From an uncultured Sulfitobacter sp. (GTDB taxonomy: Bacteria > Pseudomonadota > Alphaproteobacteria > Rhodobacterales > Rhodobacteraceae), in assembly GCA_947502265.1 (NCBI GenBank), contig CANMZB010000006.1:124001-188000 (forward strand): DNA of 64,000 nt, read 5' to 3'. The notes beneath the pieces were generated by a model, which saw nothing but the letters and a program-made list of their open reading frames with translations, was not told the DNA's origin and did no database searches. A program made the translations under genes and the position numbers. How positions within the stretch are numbered: position 1 is the stretch's first letter; every line of letters starts with the position of its first letter. Below are positions 37,813 to 45,447 of the stretch, piece by piece.

Positions 37813-37886
37813 CGGGTTAGCAGCAGGTCACGCAGCAACGGCGCAGGGGGCTGCGCGGGGGTGTGGGTATGTGCGGCGTATTTCAT
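37806..37886 (-). CDS. leuL: leucine leader peptide of leuA
   Basis: This 26-codon ORF ends with PAPLLRDLLLTRL: six of its last ten residues are leucine, encoded by TTG, CTG, CTG, CTG, CTA and CTC. It lies upstream of leuA in the same direction, and its stop sits in a strong hairpin. This is the classic design of an attenuator leader whose translation senses charged tRNA-Leu. No Shine-Dalgarno is visible. A TATAAC sequence (minus strand, 37899-37894) lies so close that transcription may start at or next to the ATG, giving a leaderless mRNA; this part is inference. Confidence 0.75.
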   Translation of the reverse strand: MKYAAHTHTPAQPPAPLLRDLLLTRL

Positions 37887-38128
37887 GTGTTTAGTTATAA
37901 CGGAGGTTTTGCAGATGGGAAGAGGGGGATTTGAGTCTTTATGGTCTCTGCACGAAGGGTGCAGAGACGTAAGTTTAAAGGCCAAATGAAGCCGGTGGCG
38001 TGGGCGCGTCTTTGGAACGTTCCGGATGGGAGGGGTGAAGAGGGGATCAAGGAGACGGCATCGCGGGTGTTTTACCCGCACACGGCGTACACAATTTGTA
38101 CACAGGGCGTGCATACTGTGGTTGTGGC
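37887..38128. other. intergenic region upstream of the leu leader, with a strong hairpin
   Basis: This stretch separates the leader peptide from the monooxygenase gene, both leftward. It holds a perfect 10-bp inverted repeat, GTCTCTGCAC at 37944-37953 and GTGCAGAGAC at 37959-37968, with a GAAGG loop and no T run. This may end transcription from the monooxygenase gene or be a regulator site. A candidate leu -10 element lies at 37894-37899. No gene is supported. Confidence 0.5.
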
Positions 38129-38473
38129 TTAGCCGTGCAGTTCTTTGCTGTCGTCGGGTGCTTCGTCCCTTTCGAACATGCCGTAATCACGGATCACATG
38201 GGCGATGCGCAGGTGATAGTCGCGAAAGAACTCACCGCGTCCCGCTTTTTGCGCGGTGCGGTGTTTTGTCAGTTTGCGCCACGCGTCTACCGCCGCCTCG
38301 TCGCGGAAAAACGAGAGCGACAAGATTTTGTCGGGGTTGGTCAGGCTTTGAAATCGCTCGACCGAGATGAAGCCGTCGATTTGATCGACCAGTGATCGCA
38401 TTTCGGCGGCCATGTCGAGATAGTTTTGTTTGCGGGCGGGGTGAGGGATGACTTCGAAAATGACGGCGATCAT
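38129..38473 (-). CDS. antibiotic biosynthesis monooxygenase (ABM) domain protein
   Basis: This 114-residue ferredoxin-like-fold protein has IAVIFEVIPHPARKQNYLDM, DQIDGFISVERFQSL and ILSLSFFRDEAAVDAWRK, the typical ABM pattern. Small ABM proteins are often cofactor-free oxygenases or haem-degrading enzymes; no substrate can be given. ATG 38473 fits the fold start better than the ATG at 38488. Confidence 0.82.
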   Translation of the reverse strand: MIAVIFEVIPHPARKQNYLDMAAEMRSLVDQIDGFISVERFQSLTNPDKILSLSFFRDEAAVDAWRKLTKHRTAQKAGRGEFFRDYHLRIAHVIRDYGMFERDEAPDDSKELHG

Positions 38474-38827
38474 GCGGGGGCCTTTCAACGGGTGCGTTCA
38501 TGGTAGAACATTTTTTGAGGGGAATGCTTTGGTTTTCGTCGAAGCGTGAAAGAGGCCCCGACATTTCGCGCATCTGGCCAAGCTGGAGGCGGGCGGGTTG
38601 ATTGTGGCGCGCAAATCGGGGTGGCACAAATACATCCCGCTGCGAGGTGGCGGGGTGCTAAAGCCGCTCGATTGGGGCAGCCGTGTGGTTGCGTTTGGGC
38701 CCACAGGACGGGGTGCGTTTGTCACGCTGTTTGGTGCATAGCGCGGGCGCCTTGGGCGCGCCGCCCTTGTGTGTGTTGCGCGCTTCTGGTTTTCTGCACT
38801 GATATGATCAGAGGCGCAGAGAAAACC
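38474..38827. other. intergenic region containing a possible gene remnant
   Basis: This 354-nt gap lies between the divergent monooxygenase and FkbM genes. Its middle holds an open frame without a start codon, listed separately at 38548-38741. The final ~80 nt before 38828 presumably carry the FkbM promoter. Nothing else is supported. Confidence 0.5.
38548..38741 (+). pseudogene. possible remnant of a winged-helix regulator
   Basis: The frame ending at the TAG 38739-38741 is open back to a TGA at 38547, but has no ATG, GTG or TTG start with a ribosome binding site near its beginning. It reads RHFAHLAKLEAGGLIVARK then SGWHKYIPLRGGG, which resembles the recognition helix and wing of ArsR/MarR-type regulators (pattern H-L-x-x-L-E-x-x-G-L-I-x-x-x-x-x-G). 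The missing N-terminal half suggests a decayed gene. The similarity is judged by eye only. Confidence 0.3.
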
Positions 38828-39544
38828 ATGACAGAGTCGACCGCCTATTTTCCCCATCTCAAGGCTATGAACGCGTACGGGTTTTATTGCATACCCGAAG
38901 CCTTCAAGGCGCGCGAGGTGGCCAAGCGGTTGCTTGCCGGCGAGGTGAACGAGCCGCGTACGTTGCAGATCATGCAGCAGTTCATCGACAATGGTGATGT
39001 GGTCAGCGGTGGCGCGTTCATCGGGGACTTTCTGCCGATCCTGTCGCGCGCTGCGAAACGTGGTGCCTTTGTGCATAGTTTCGAGCCGAACCCGACGGGG
39101 TTTGCCGCCACGACACGGACCATTGCCTTTAACGGGCTGAAGAACGTGAAGCTGTCGCCGGTGGCGGTGGGGCGCGAGGCGGCTGTGCTGCCGTTGAAGA
39201 TTGCCAAGGCAGATGGCACGCCCTTGGGCGGCATGTCACGGATCGTTGATGTGCCCCTCAAGGGGCAGACCGTGGATGTGCAATTGGTGCGGATCGACGA
39301 TCTGGTTGACGAGGGCCGCAAGGTGACGATTGTGCAGCTGGATGTGGAGGGGCATGAATGGCCCGCGCTGCAGGGGGCTGCGCGGGTGATCAGCGACAAT
39401 CATCCGTTGGTCATTCTGGAAACGCTTGTCGGGCAAGAGCCCGAAGAGATCGCGCAAAGCCTGCGCGAGATGTGCCCGGCGTCGGGGTATCAGTTGATGG
39501 GCATGATGGAGCGCAATGCGTTTTATCGCCCGTTGGGCCGCTGA
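38828..39544 (+). CDS. FkbM family methyltransferase
   Basis: This 238-residue protein has a SAM-dependent methyltransferase core of the FkbM type: DNGDVVSGGAFIGDFLPILS (motif I region), VHSFEPNPTGFAATTRTIAF, QLVRIDDLVDEGRKVTIVQL and LDVEGHEWPALQGAARVI. FkbM enzymes O-methylate sugars, lipids or polyketides; the target is unknown and no glycan or polyketide genes adjoin it. ATG 38828 follows a weak purine-rich site. It is convergent with the MORN gene, 6 bp apart. Confidence 0.88.
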   Translation: MTESTAYFPHLKAMNAYGFYCIPEAFKAREVAKRLLAGEVNEPRTLQIMQQFIDNGDVVSGGAFIGDFLPILSRAAKRGAFVHSFEPNPTGFAATTRTIAFNGLKNVKLSPVAVGREAAVLPLKIAKADGTPLGGMSRIVDVPLKGQTVDVQLVRIDDLVDEGRKVTIVQLDVEGHEWPALQGAARVISDNHPLVILETLVGQEPEEIAQSLREMCPASGYQLMGMMERNAFYRPLGR

Positions 39545-39550
39545 CGCGGA

Positions 39551-40996
39551 TCAGTCGGCAGCATCTGTGGCGGGGGCGTCGGCGGCCGGTGCGTCTTCGG
39601 CGGGAACCTGTAGGGTGCCGTTATCCCAATCGCCGGAGGTTTCCTCGCCGGTGGCATAGCGCATGGTGCCCTGGCCCTGCCGTTTGCCTGCCACGAACGC
39701 CCCTTCATAGACATCGCCGTTGGCGTAGGTTGCTGTGCCTGTCCCCTCGATCTCGCCTTGTACCCACGTGCCCTCGTAGACAAAGCCGCTGGGCATCGTG
39801 ACCTTGCCCTGACCGTTGCGGTGGCCGTCTGTAAACGCACCGGTATAGACGGTGCCGTCGGGGTAGGTTGCCGTGCCTTGCCCGTGGCGCAGCCCGTCAT
39901 TCCAGTCGCCCGCATAGGTACGCCCGTCGGCGTAGGTCAGGGTGCCTTTGCCTTCGTTGCGGGCATTCACAAAGCTGCCCTCATAAACCATGCCGTTGGG
40001 GTAGGTGGCGGTGCCTGTGCCCTCGATCACGCCTGCGACCCAATCGCCGACATAGGTCGAGCCGTCAGGGTAGGTGATCTTGCCCGGACCTTCGGCCAGA
40101 TTGTCGACGAACGTACCCGACTGCACCGAGCCGTCTGGATAGGTCACGGTGCCTGTGCCTTCGGCGCGTCCTTCGACCCACTGGCCTTCGTAGATATAAC
40201 CGTCCGCGCCGGTGAATTTGCCCTGCCCGTGGCGTTGGTCGCCCACATAGGCGCCTTCATAGACGTCGCCCGTGGTTGTGGTGGATTTACCCGTGCCTTC
40301 GCGGCGTCCGTTCACCAGATCGCCCTCGTAGGTGTCGCCGTTGGCCTGAAGGATAGTGCCTTTGCCGTTCAGCTGCCCGTCTGCCCATTCGCCTTCCAGC
40401 GTAAAGCCTTCGGGGTGGGTTAGTTTGCCCTGACCGGCGCGCGTGCCGTTGACGACCGTGCCTTCGTACACTGCGCCTTCGGCATCGCGGATCACGGCCT
40501 GACCTGTTGCCACGCCATCTATCCAGTCGCCTTTGTATTCATAGCCGCCCGCCGTTTGCAGCACGCCTTTGCCGTGCCGCTTGCCGTTGCGAAAGGTGCC
40601 CTCGTAGCGCTCTCCGGTGACGTGGATCGCAACGCCCTGTCCCATGATCGTGCCTGCGTCCCATTCGCCCTCGTAGGTGCCGCCGTCGGACATGGTGATT
40701 TTGCCGATGCCGTCGGGCTTGCCCTTGGAGAAATCGCCCTCGTAGACCGATCCGTTGGGGAAGCGCGCGATACCCTTGCCGCGGATTTCGCCTTCGACCC
40801 ACTGACCGGCGTATTCATAGCCGTTGGGCAGGTGGTAAACCCCTGTGCCGTGTTGCAGGCCGTCCTTGAACGTCCCTTCATAAACGCCGCCGTCATCGTA
40901 TTGTTTGCTGAGCACCTGGGTGTTTTGCGCAAAGGCAGGTGTGCCTGCGAGAAGCGGCAGGAGAGCGGTGGCAAGGATCAGACGGGATAGGGGCAT
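39551..40996 (-). CDS. secreted MORN-repeat protein
   Basis: This 481-residue protein has a signal peptide (LILATALLPLLAGTPAFA-QNT) followed by 18 tandem 23-residue MORN units plus a partial one (from about residue 36 to 460). The units follow G-x-x-Y-E-G-x-(F/W)-x-x-G-x-x-x-G-x-G. A short acidic/alanine-rich tail (PAEDAPAADAPATDAAD) ends it. MORN repeats form elongated beta-sheet rods and mediate protein or lipid contacts in other systems; the bacterial secreted type has no established role. The start at 40996 places the signal peptide at the N-terminus. Confidence 0.9.
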   Translation of the reverse strand: MPLSRLILATALLPLLAGTPAFAQNTQVLSKQYDDGGVYEGTFKDGLQHGTGVYHLPNGYEYAGQWVEGEIRGKGIARFPNGSVYEGDFSKGKPDGIGKITMSDGGTYEGEWDAGTIMGQGVAIHVTGERYEGTFRNGKRHGKGVLQTAGGYEYKGDWIDGVATGQAVIRDAEGAVYEGTVVNGTRAGQGKLTHPEGFTLEGEWADGQLNGKGTILQANGDTYEGDLVNGRREGTGKSTTTTGDVYEGAYVGDQRHGQGKFTGADGYIYEGQWVEGRAEGTGTVTYPDGSVQSGTFVDNLAEGPGKITYPDGSTYVGDWVAGVIEGTGTATYPNGMVYEGSFVNARNEGKGTLTYADGRTYAGDWNDGLRHGQGTATYPDGTVYTGAFTDGHRNGQGKVTMPSGFVYEGTWVQGEIEGTGTATYANGDVYEGAFVAGKRQGQGTMRYATGEETSGDWDNGTLQVPAEDAPAADAPATDAAD

Positions 40997-41174
40997 GGCG
41001 GTCCTAAGGGCTGGGGCATCGGTTCGCCACAGCCTAATGAGCGGCGCAACAGGGGGCAACGCTCTTTTGGGGGTATCGGCGGTCTGCGGCAGAGAGAGGC
41101 CGTGGAGATTGCGGGCTTTCCCTTGCGCGGTGATCTGCTACATCACGACGGACAGTGGAAAAGGGGCCTTGATC

Positions 41175-42833
41175 ATGGCAGAGCGGTTTCGCATCACATT
41201 GGGTCAGTTGAACCCGACGGTTGGCGATCTGGCGGGGAATGCAGACCTTGCGCGTGACGCCTGGAACGCGGGCCGCGATGCGGGGGCCGATCTGGTGGCG
41301 CTGCCCGAGATGTTCCTTGCCGGATACAACGCGCAGGATCTGGTGATGAAACCGGCGTTCCAGCGCGATGCGATGACCCATCTTGAGGCGCTGGCCGTGT
41401 CTTGCGCGGACGGTCCCGCGCTGGCCATTGGTGCGCCGTGGGCCGAGGGCGCGGAGTTGTTCAACGCCTATGTCATCCTCAAGGGCGGTAAAATCGCAAG
41501 CCGGTCGCTTAAGCATCATCTGCCCCACGAGACGGTGTTTGACGAGATGCGGGTGTTTGACAGCGGGCCTTTGGGCGGGCCTTATGCGGTTGGCGATACC
41601 CGGATCGGGTCGCCCATCTGCGAGGATGCGTGGCATCCGGATGTGGCCGAAACGCTGGCCGAAACGGGCGCGGATTTTCTGCTGGTGCCGAATGGTTCGC
41701 CCTACTATCGCGGCAAACATGATACGCGGCTTAATCACATGGTCGCGCGCGTGGTGGAAACGGATCTGCCGCTGATCTATCTTAACATGGTGGGCGGTCA
41801 GGACGACCAGATCTTCGACGGCGCCAGCTTTGGTCTGAACCCCGGCGGGAAACTGGCGTTTCAGATGCCCGAATTCGACGCGGTGATCCACCACGTCGAT
41901 CTTCAGCGGGGGGCGGACGGTTGGCGCATTGTGGAGGGCGAAAAGGCCGTTCACGACAGCCAGTATGCGCAGGATTACCGCGTGATGGTGCAAGGGCTGC
42001 GCGATTACATGCGCAAGACCGGTTTCAAAAAGGTGCTTTTGGGGATGTCCGGGGGTATTGATTCAGCGATTGTGGCGACGATTGCTGTGGATGCCCTGGG
42101 GCCGCAAAACGTGCGCTGTGTGATGCTGCCGTCTGAATACACCTCCAAGGCGTCATTGAAGGACGCCGAGGACTGTGCAGAGGCGCTGGGCGTGCGTTAT
42201 GATTATGTGCCGATTTCGCAGGCGCGCGATGCGATCACCGCAACGCTTGCGCCGCTGTTCGAAGGGACCAAACCGGACCTTGCCGAAGAGAATATCCAAA
42301 GCCGCCTGCGCGGGCTTTTGTTGATGGCGTTGAGCAACAAGTTTGGCGAGATGCTGTTGACCACCGGTAATAAATCCGAGGTCGCGGTGGGGTATTCCAC
42401 GATCTATGGCGATATGGCGGGCGGCTATAACCCGATCAAAGACCTGTATAAAATGCGGGTGTTCGAGACGTGCCGCTGGCGCAATGCCAACCACGCCGAA
42501 TGGATGATGGGGCCGAAGGGCCGTGTCATACCGGAAAATATCATCACCAAAGCGCCCTCGGCCGAGTTGCGCGAGGATCAAAGAGACAGCGACAGCCTGC
42601 CTGATTATCCCGAGCTGGATGCGATTCTGGAAATTCTGGTGGACCGTGACGGATCAATTGCCGATTGCGTTGCCGCCGGATTTGCCCGCGAGACCGCGAA
42701 AAAGGTGGAACACTTGATTTATATTTCCGAGTACAAGCGTTTCCAGTCCGCGCCGGGGCCACGTCTGACCAAAGGGGCGTTCTGGCTGGACCGGCGTTAT
42801 CCCATCGTCAACCGCTGGCGCGACCCAAGCTGA
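41175..42833 (+). CDS. nadE: glutamine-dependent NAD+ synthetase
   Basis: This 552-residue enzyme makes NAD from deamido-NAD. The N-terminal nitrilase-type glutaminase domain has the Glu-Lys-Cys triad in ALPEMFLAGY, KHHLPHETVFDE and IGSPICEDAWHPDV. The synthetase domain has the PP-loop LLGMSGGIDSAIVATIA near residue 290, LLTTGNKSEVAVGYSTIYGD near 395 and KAPSAELREDQRD. ATG 41175 starts MAERFRITLGQLNPTVGDL, the family N-terminus. Confidence 0.97.
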   Translation: MAERFRITLGQLNPTVGDLAGNADLARDAWNAGRDAGADLVALPEMFLAGYNAQDLVMKPAFQRDAMTHLEALAVSCADGPALAIGAPWAEGAELFNAYVILKGGKIASRSLKHHLPHETVFDEMRVFDSGPLGGPYAVGDTRIGSPICEDAWHPDVAETLAETGADFLLVPNGSPYYRGKHDTRLNHMVARVVETDLPLIYLNMVGGQDDQIFDGASFGLNPGGKLAFQMPEFDAVIHHVDLQRGADGWRIVEGEKAVHDSQYAQDYRVMVQGLRDYMRKTGFKKVLLGMSGGIDSAIVATIAVDALGPQNVRCVMLPSEYTSKASLKDAEDCAEALGVRYDYVPISQARDAITATLAPLFEGTKPDLAEENIQSRLRGLLLMALSNKFGEMLLTTGNKSEVAVGYSTIYGDMAGGYNPIKDLYKMRVFETCRWRNANHAEWMMGPKGRVIPENIITKAPSAELREDQRDSDSLPDYPELDAILEILVDRDGSIADCVAAGFARETAKKVEHLIYISEYKRFQSAPGPRLTKGAFWLDRRYPIVNRWRDPS

Positions 42834-42907
42834 CACGACGCGGCAGCGCGCCCTAACTGGACAAATGCGCGACGTTATGACACTCAGCGCGCTAACAGGA
42901 GACACAT

Positions 42908-44242
42908 ATGTCCGACAAGACGATTACACGTTTCGCACCCTCGCCGACCGGTTGGATCCATGTGGGCAACCTGCGCACGGCGCTGATGAATTACCTGATC
43001 GCCCGCAAGGCGGGGGGGGAGTTTATTCTGCGGATCGACGACACCGATCCCGTCCGCTCGAAAGAAGAATACGTTGACGGGATCAAGCGTGATCTTGATT
43101 GGCTGGGCCTACATTGGGACCGCGTCGAGCGGCAATCCCTGCGGATCGAGAAATACCACGAAGCGGCGCAGGAATTGCGCGACATGGGCCGGTTTTATGA
43201 GGCGTTCGAGACGCCTACGGAACTGGACCTCAAGCGCAAAAAACAGCTCAACATGGGCAAACCGCCGGTCTATGACCGTGCCGCGCTGGCCTTGAGCGAT
43301 GACGAAAAAGACGCCCTGCGCGAAGAGCGCGGATCGGGTGTGTGGCGGTTCAAGCTGGTTCACGAGCGGATCGTCTGGAATGATGGTATTCTGGGCGATG
43401 TGTCGATTGACGGCGCGTCGGTTTCCGATCCGGTTTTGATCCGCGGCGACGGGCAAATCCTGTATACGCTGGCATCTGTTGTGGACGATACCGAGATGGG
43501 TGTGACCCATGTTGTGCGCGGGTCCGACCATGTGACCAACACCGGCACGCAAATCCAGATCATGCAGGCGCTAGGCGGCACGGTGCCGCAATTTGCGCAC
43601 CACTCGTTGTTGACCGGTCCGCAGGGCGAGGCGCTGTCCAAACGCCTTGGTGCGCTGGCGCTGAAAGACCTGCGCGCGGAGGGTATTGCACCGCAGGCGT
43701 TATTGAGCCTGATGTCGCGTCTGGGATCAAGCGATCCTGTCGAGCTGCGCACCGAAATGCAAACGCTGATCGACGGCTTTGACATTTCGCGATTCGGCTC
43801 GGCACCGACGAAATTCGATGCTGAAGATCTCAAGCCGCTGACGGCGCATTATTTGCAGACGCTCGCGCTTGAGGATGTGGCCGATGACATCCGCGCATTG
43901 GGTGTGCCGGACGATCAGGCGGCGCGGTTCTGGAGTGTGACACGCGAGAACATCACCACGCTGCACGATCTGGAAGGTTGGTGGAAAATGTTCAGCGAGG
44001 GGGCCGAACCCGCGATTGAAGACGAGGACCGTGCGTTTATCGCACAGGCGATGGCGTTGCTGCCCGAGGGCGCGTTTACCGACGACACCTGGGGCACGTG
44101 GACCGCTGTTGTTAAAGAAGAGACAGGCCGCAAAGGCAAGGGGCTGTTCATGCCGCTGCGCAAGGCGCTGACCGGGCAGGCGCACGGGCCGGACATGTCA
44201 GCGGTGATGCCGCTTTTGCAGGTGGTCAAGGCACGCGGTTAA
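42908..44242 (+). CDS. gltX: glutamate-tRNA ligase (short form)
   Basis: This 444-residue class I synthetase has FAPSPTGWIHVGNLRTALMN (HIGH region), RIDDTDPVRSKEEYVDGI and the KMSKS-equivalent GEALSKRLGALAL near residue 240. Alphaproteobacteria commonly carry two GluRS genes with different tRNA specificity. This one has the shorter layout often seen in the second copy, so it may charge tRNA-Glu or tRNA-Gln selectively (inference). The ribosome binding site AGGAG is good. A terminator follows. Confidence 0.95.
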   Translation: MSDKTITRFAPSPTGWIHVGNLRTALMNYLIARKAGGEFILRIDDTDPVRSKEEYVDGIKRDLDWLGLHWDRVERQSLRIEKYHEAAQELRDMGRFYEAFETPTELDLKRKKQLNMGKPPVYDRAALALSDDEKDALREERGSGVWRFKLVHERIVWNDGILGDVSIDGASVSDPVLIRGDGQILYTLASVVDDTEMGVTHVVRGSDHVTNTGTQIQIMQALGGTVPQFAHHSLLTGPQGEALSKRLGALALKDLRAEGIAPQALLSLMSRLGSSDPVELRTEMQTLIDGFDISRFGSAPTKFDAEDLKPLTAHYLQTLALEDVADDIRALGVPDDQAARFWSVTRENITTLHDLEGWWKMFSEGAEPAIEDEDRAFIAQAMALLPEGAFTDDTWGTWTAVVKEETGRKGKGLFMPLRKALTGQAHGPDMSAVMPLLQVVKARG

Positions 44243-44268
44243 GGTCTGATTCGAATTGAACGACTGAA

Positions 44269-44296
44269 GGGGAGCGCCATGTGCGCGCCCCTTTTT
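44269..44296 (+). terminator. rho-independent terminator after gltX
   Basis: GGGG-A-GCGC (44269-44277) pairs with GCGC-G-CCCC (44283-44291), with one internal mismatch and a 5-nt loop, then five T. Confidence 0.85.
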
Positions 44297-44303
44297 GCGT
44301 TTG

Positions 44304-44864
44304 TTACGCCTGTATCACCGTGGCGCCGCGCAGGGCGAGGTTTTGATCCACAAGCGCTGTTTCCTGCGCAGACAGGGTTTGCGCGCGTGGATAAAGCGGG
44401 GCGGCGCGGTCGTTCAGTATCGGGGTATCCCATCCATCGGTGCTGTCGAAAAAACCGGTAACGCCTTGTGCGCCGAATTCTTTGAGATAGCCCTGAATCA
44501 CCACATCCAGATAGCTGAGCAGGATGCGGTGATCGCCGCCCGCGACCCATGTGTTTTGGGGCACCGCGTAGTGCGACACCATCACGGCAGGATCAAGATC
44601 ATGCAGCACCGCGCGCTCTGATCCGATGCGGGCATAGCCGCTTTCGCGGATGTCGAGGGCGGCCCAATCGGCGTTCGGCACCTGTGCAATCAGACCCTCG
44701 ATCACGCTGTTCGCGTCGGGGATCACGCTTAGGAACGCGACCTTACGCAAGGGTGTGCGCACCCATGCGCGCCGCCAGCCGTCGAGCCGTGCGCGCGCGG
44801 CGTTGGTGTACGTGTGGGTGTCACGGTTCACAAGGCTGCCATAGCCGAAAAAATAGGGGTGCAT
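44304..44864 (-). CDS. gamma-glutamylcyclotransferase-like protein
   Basis: This 186-residue protein begins MHPYFFGYGSLVNRDTH. The FGYGSL turn is the substrate-binding loop of the gamma-glutamylcyclotransferase fold. Such proteins release 5-oxoproline from gamma-glutamyl compounds or have lost that activity. The expected catalytic Glu is not clearly placed, so activity is unsure. ATG 44864 is used because the motif begins there. It is divergent from the GcvH-like gene. Confidence 0.78.
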   Translation of the reverse strand: MHPYFFGYGSLVNRDTHTYTNAARARLDGWRRAWVRTPLRKVAFLSVIPDANSVIEGLIAQVPNADWAALDIRESGYARIGSERAVLHDLDPAVMVSHYAVPQNTWVAGGDHRILLSYLDVVIQGYLKEFGAQGVTGFFDSTDGWDTPILNDRAAPLYPRAQTLSAQETALVDQNLALRGATVIQA

Positions 44865-44993
44865 TATTGGCCTTTTCGCTCGGATTTTCACGCTACATAA
44901 TCACCTGCACAAATGCGGCACAACCGGCGACGTGCCGGATTGTCAAAGACGGATGTCTTTGGCAGAAACAGGGGAATGCGAAAGGATGCGTGG

Positions 44994-45356
44994 ATGAAAT
45001 TCACTGAAGAACACTTGTGGGTGCGCAAGGAAGACGGCGAGGACGATGTGTTGATCGGGCTGACCGCTTATGCTGCCGAGGAACTGGGCGAGGCAAAATT
45101 TGTCGAGTTGCCCGAGGAGGGCGACGTTTTAAGCACAGACGACCCCGCCGTGGTGGTCGAGGGGGATGACACGCTGGACGTGCTGGCCCCCCTCGATGGT
45201 GAAGTAACAGAAGTGAATACGCGTCTGGTGGAAAACCCCGGCGTGATCTCGGATGATCCACAAGGCGACGGCTGGCTGTTCCGGATGACGCTGGAGGATC
45301 CGGCAGCCTATGACGAGCTGATGTCGGAAGCCGCCTATCAGAAATACATTCGTTAA
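44994..45356 (+). CDS. GcvH-like protein lacking the lipoyl lysine
   Basis: This 120-residue protein aligns with glycine cleavage H protein over its whole length: MKFTEEHLWV, AAEELGEAKFVELPEEGD, DVLAPLDGEVTEVNTRLVEN and DPQGDGWLFRMTL. The lipoylation site that should read ESVKAASD is VVEGDDTLD here: Asp58 replaces the lysine and no other lysine lies nearby. It therefore cannot carry lipoate in the usual way. No gcvT or gcvP is adjacent. It may be a divergent paralogue with a structural or regulatory role. ATG 44994 has AAAGGA upstream. A dispersed repeat follows the stop. Confidence 0.85.
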   Translation: MKFTEEHLWVRKEDGEDDVLIGLTAYAAEELGEAKFVELPEEGDVLSTDDPAVVVEGDDTLDVLAPLDGEVTEVNTRLVENPGVISDDPQGDGWLFRMTLEDPAAYDELMSEAAYQKYIR

Positions 45357-45360
45357 AGCG

Positions 45361-45424
45361 TCCCGCCTTTGACCTGAGGCACCTCTTGTCGCCAATGCCG
45401 CGAGAGCGTGGCAGGGTATTGGTG
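45361..45424 (+). repeat. dispersed intergenic repeat, copy 1
   Basis: This 64-bp segment starts 5 nt after the GcvH-like stop. It matches, in inverted orientation, 61000-61072. Shared blocks include TCCCGCCTTT, ACCTGAGGCA, CTCTTGT, GAGAGCG and TGGCAGGGTAT. Copy 1 lacks about 9 bp present in copy 2. Its nature (REP-like element, small RNA or terminator) is unknown. Confidence 0.7.
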
Positions 45425-45447
45425 TTTCAAGTTTGAGGCGGGGCGCT

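Noticed and set aside
37941-38132. Small plus-strand frame upstream of the leu leader
   Set aside because: It overlaps a perfect hairpin, has no ribosome binding site and reads into the convergent monooxygenase gene.
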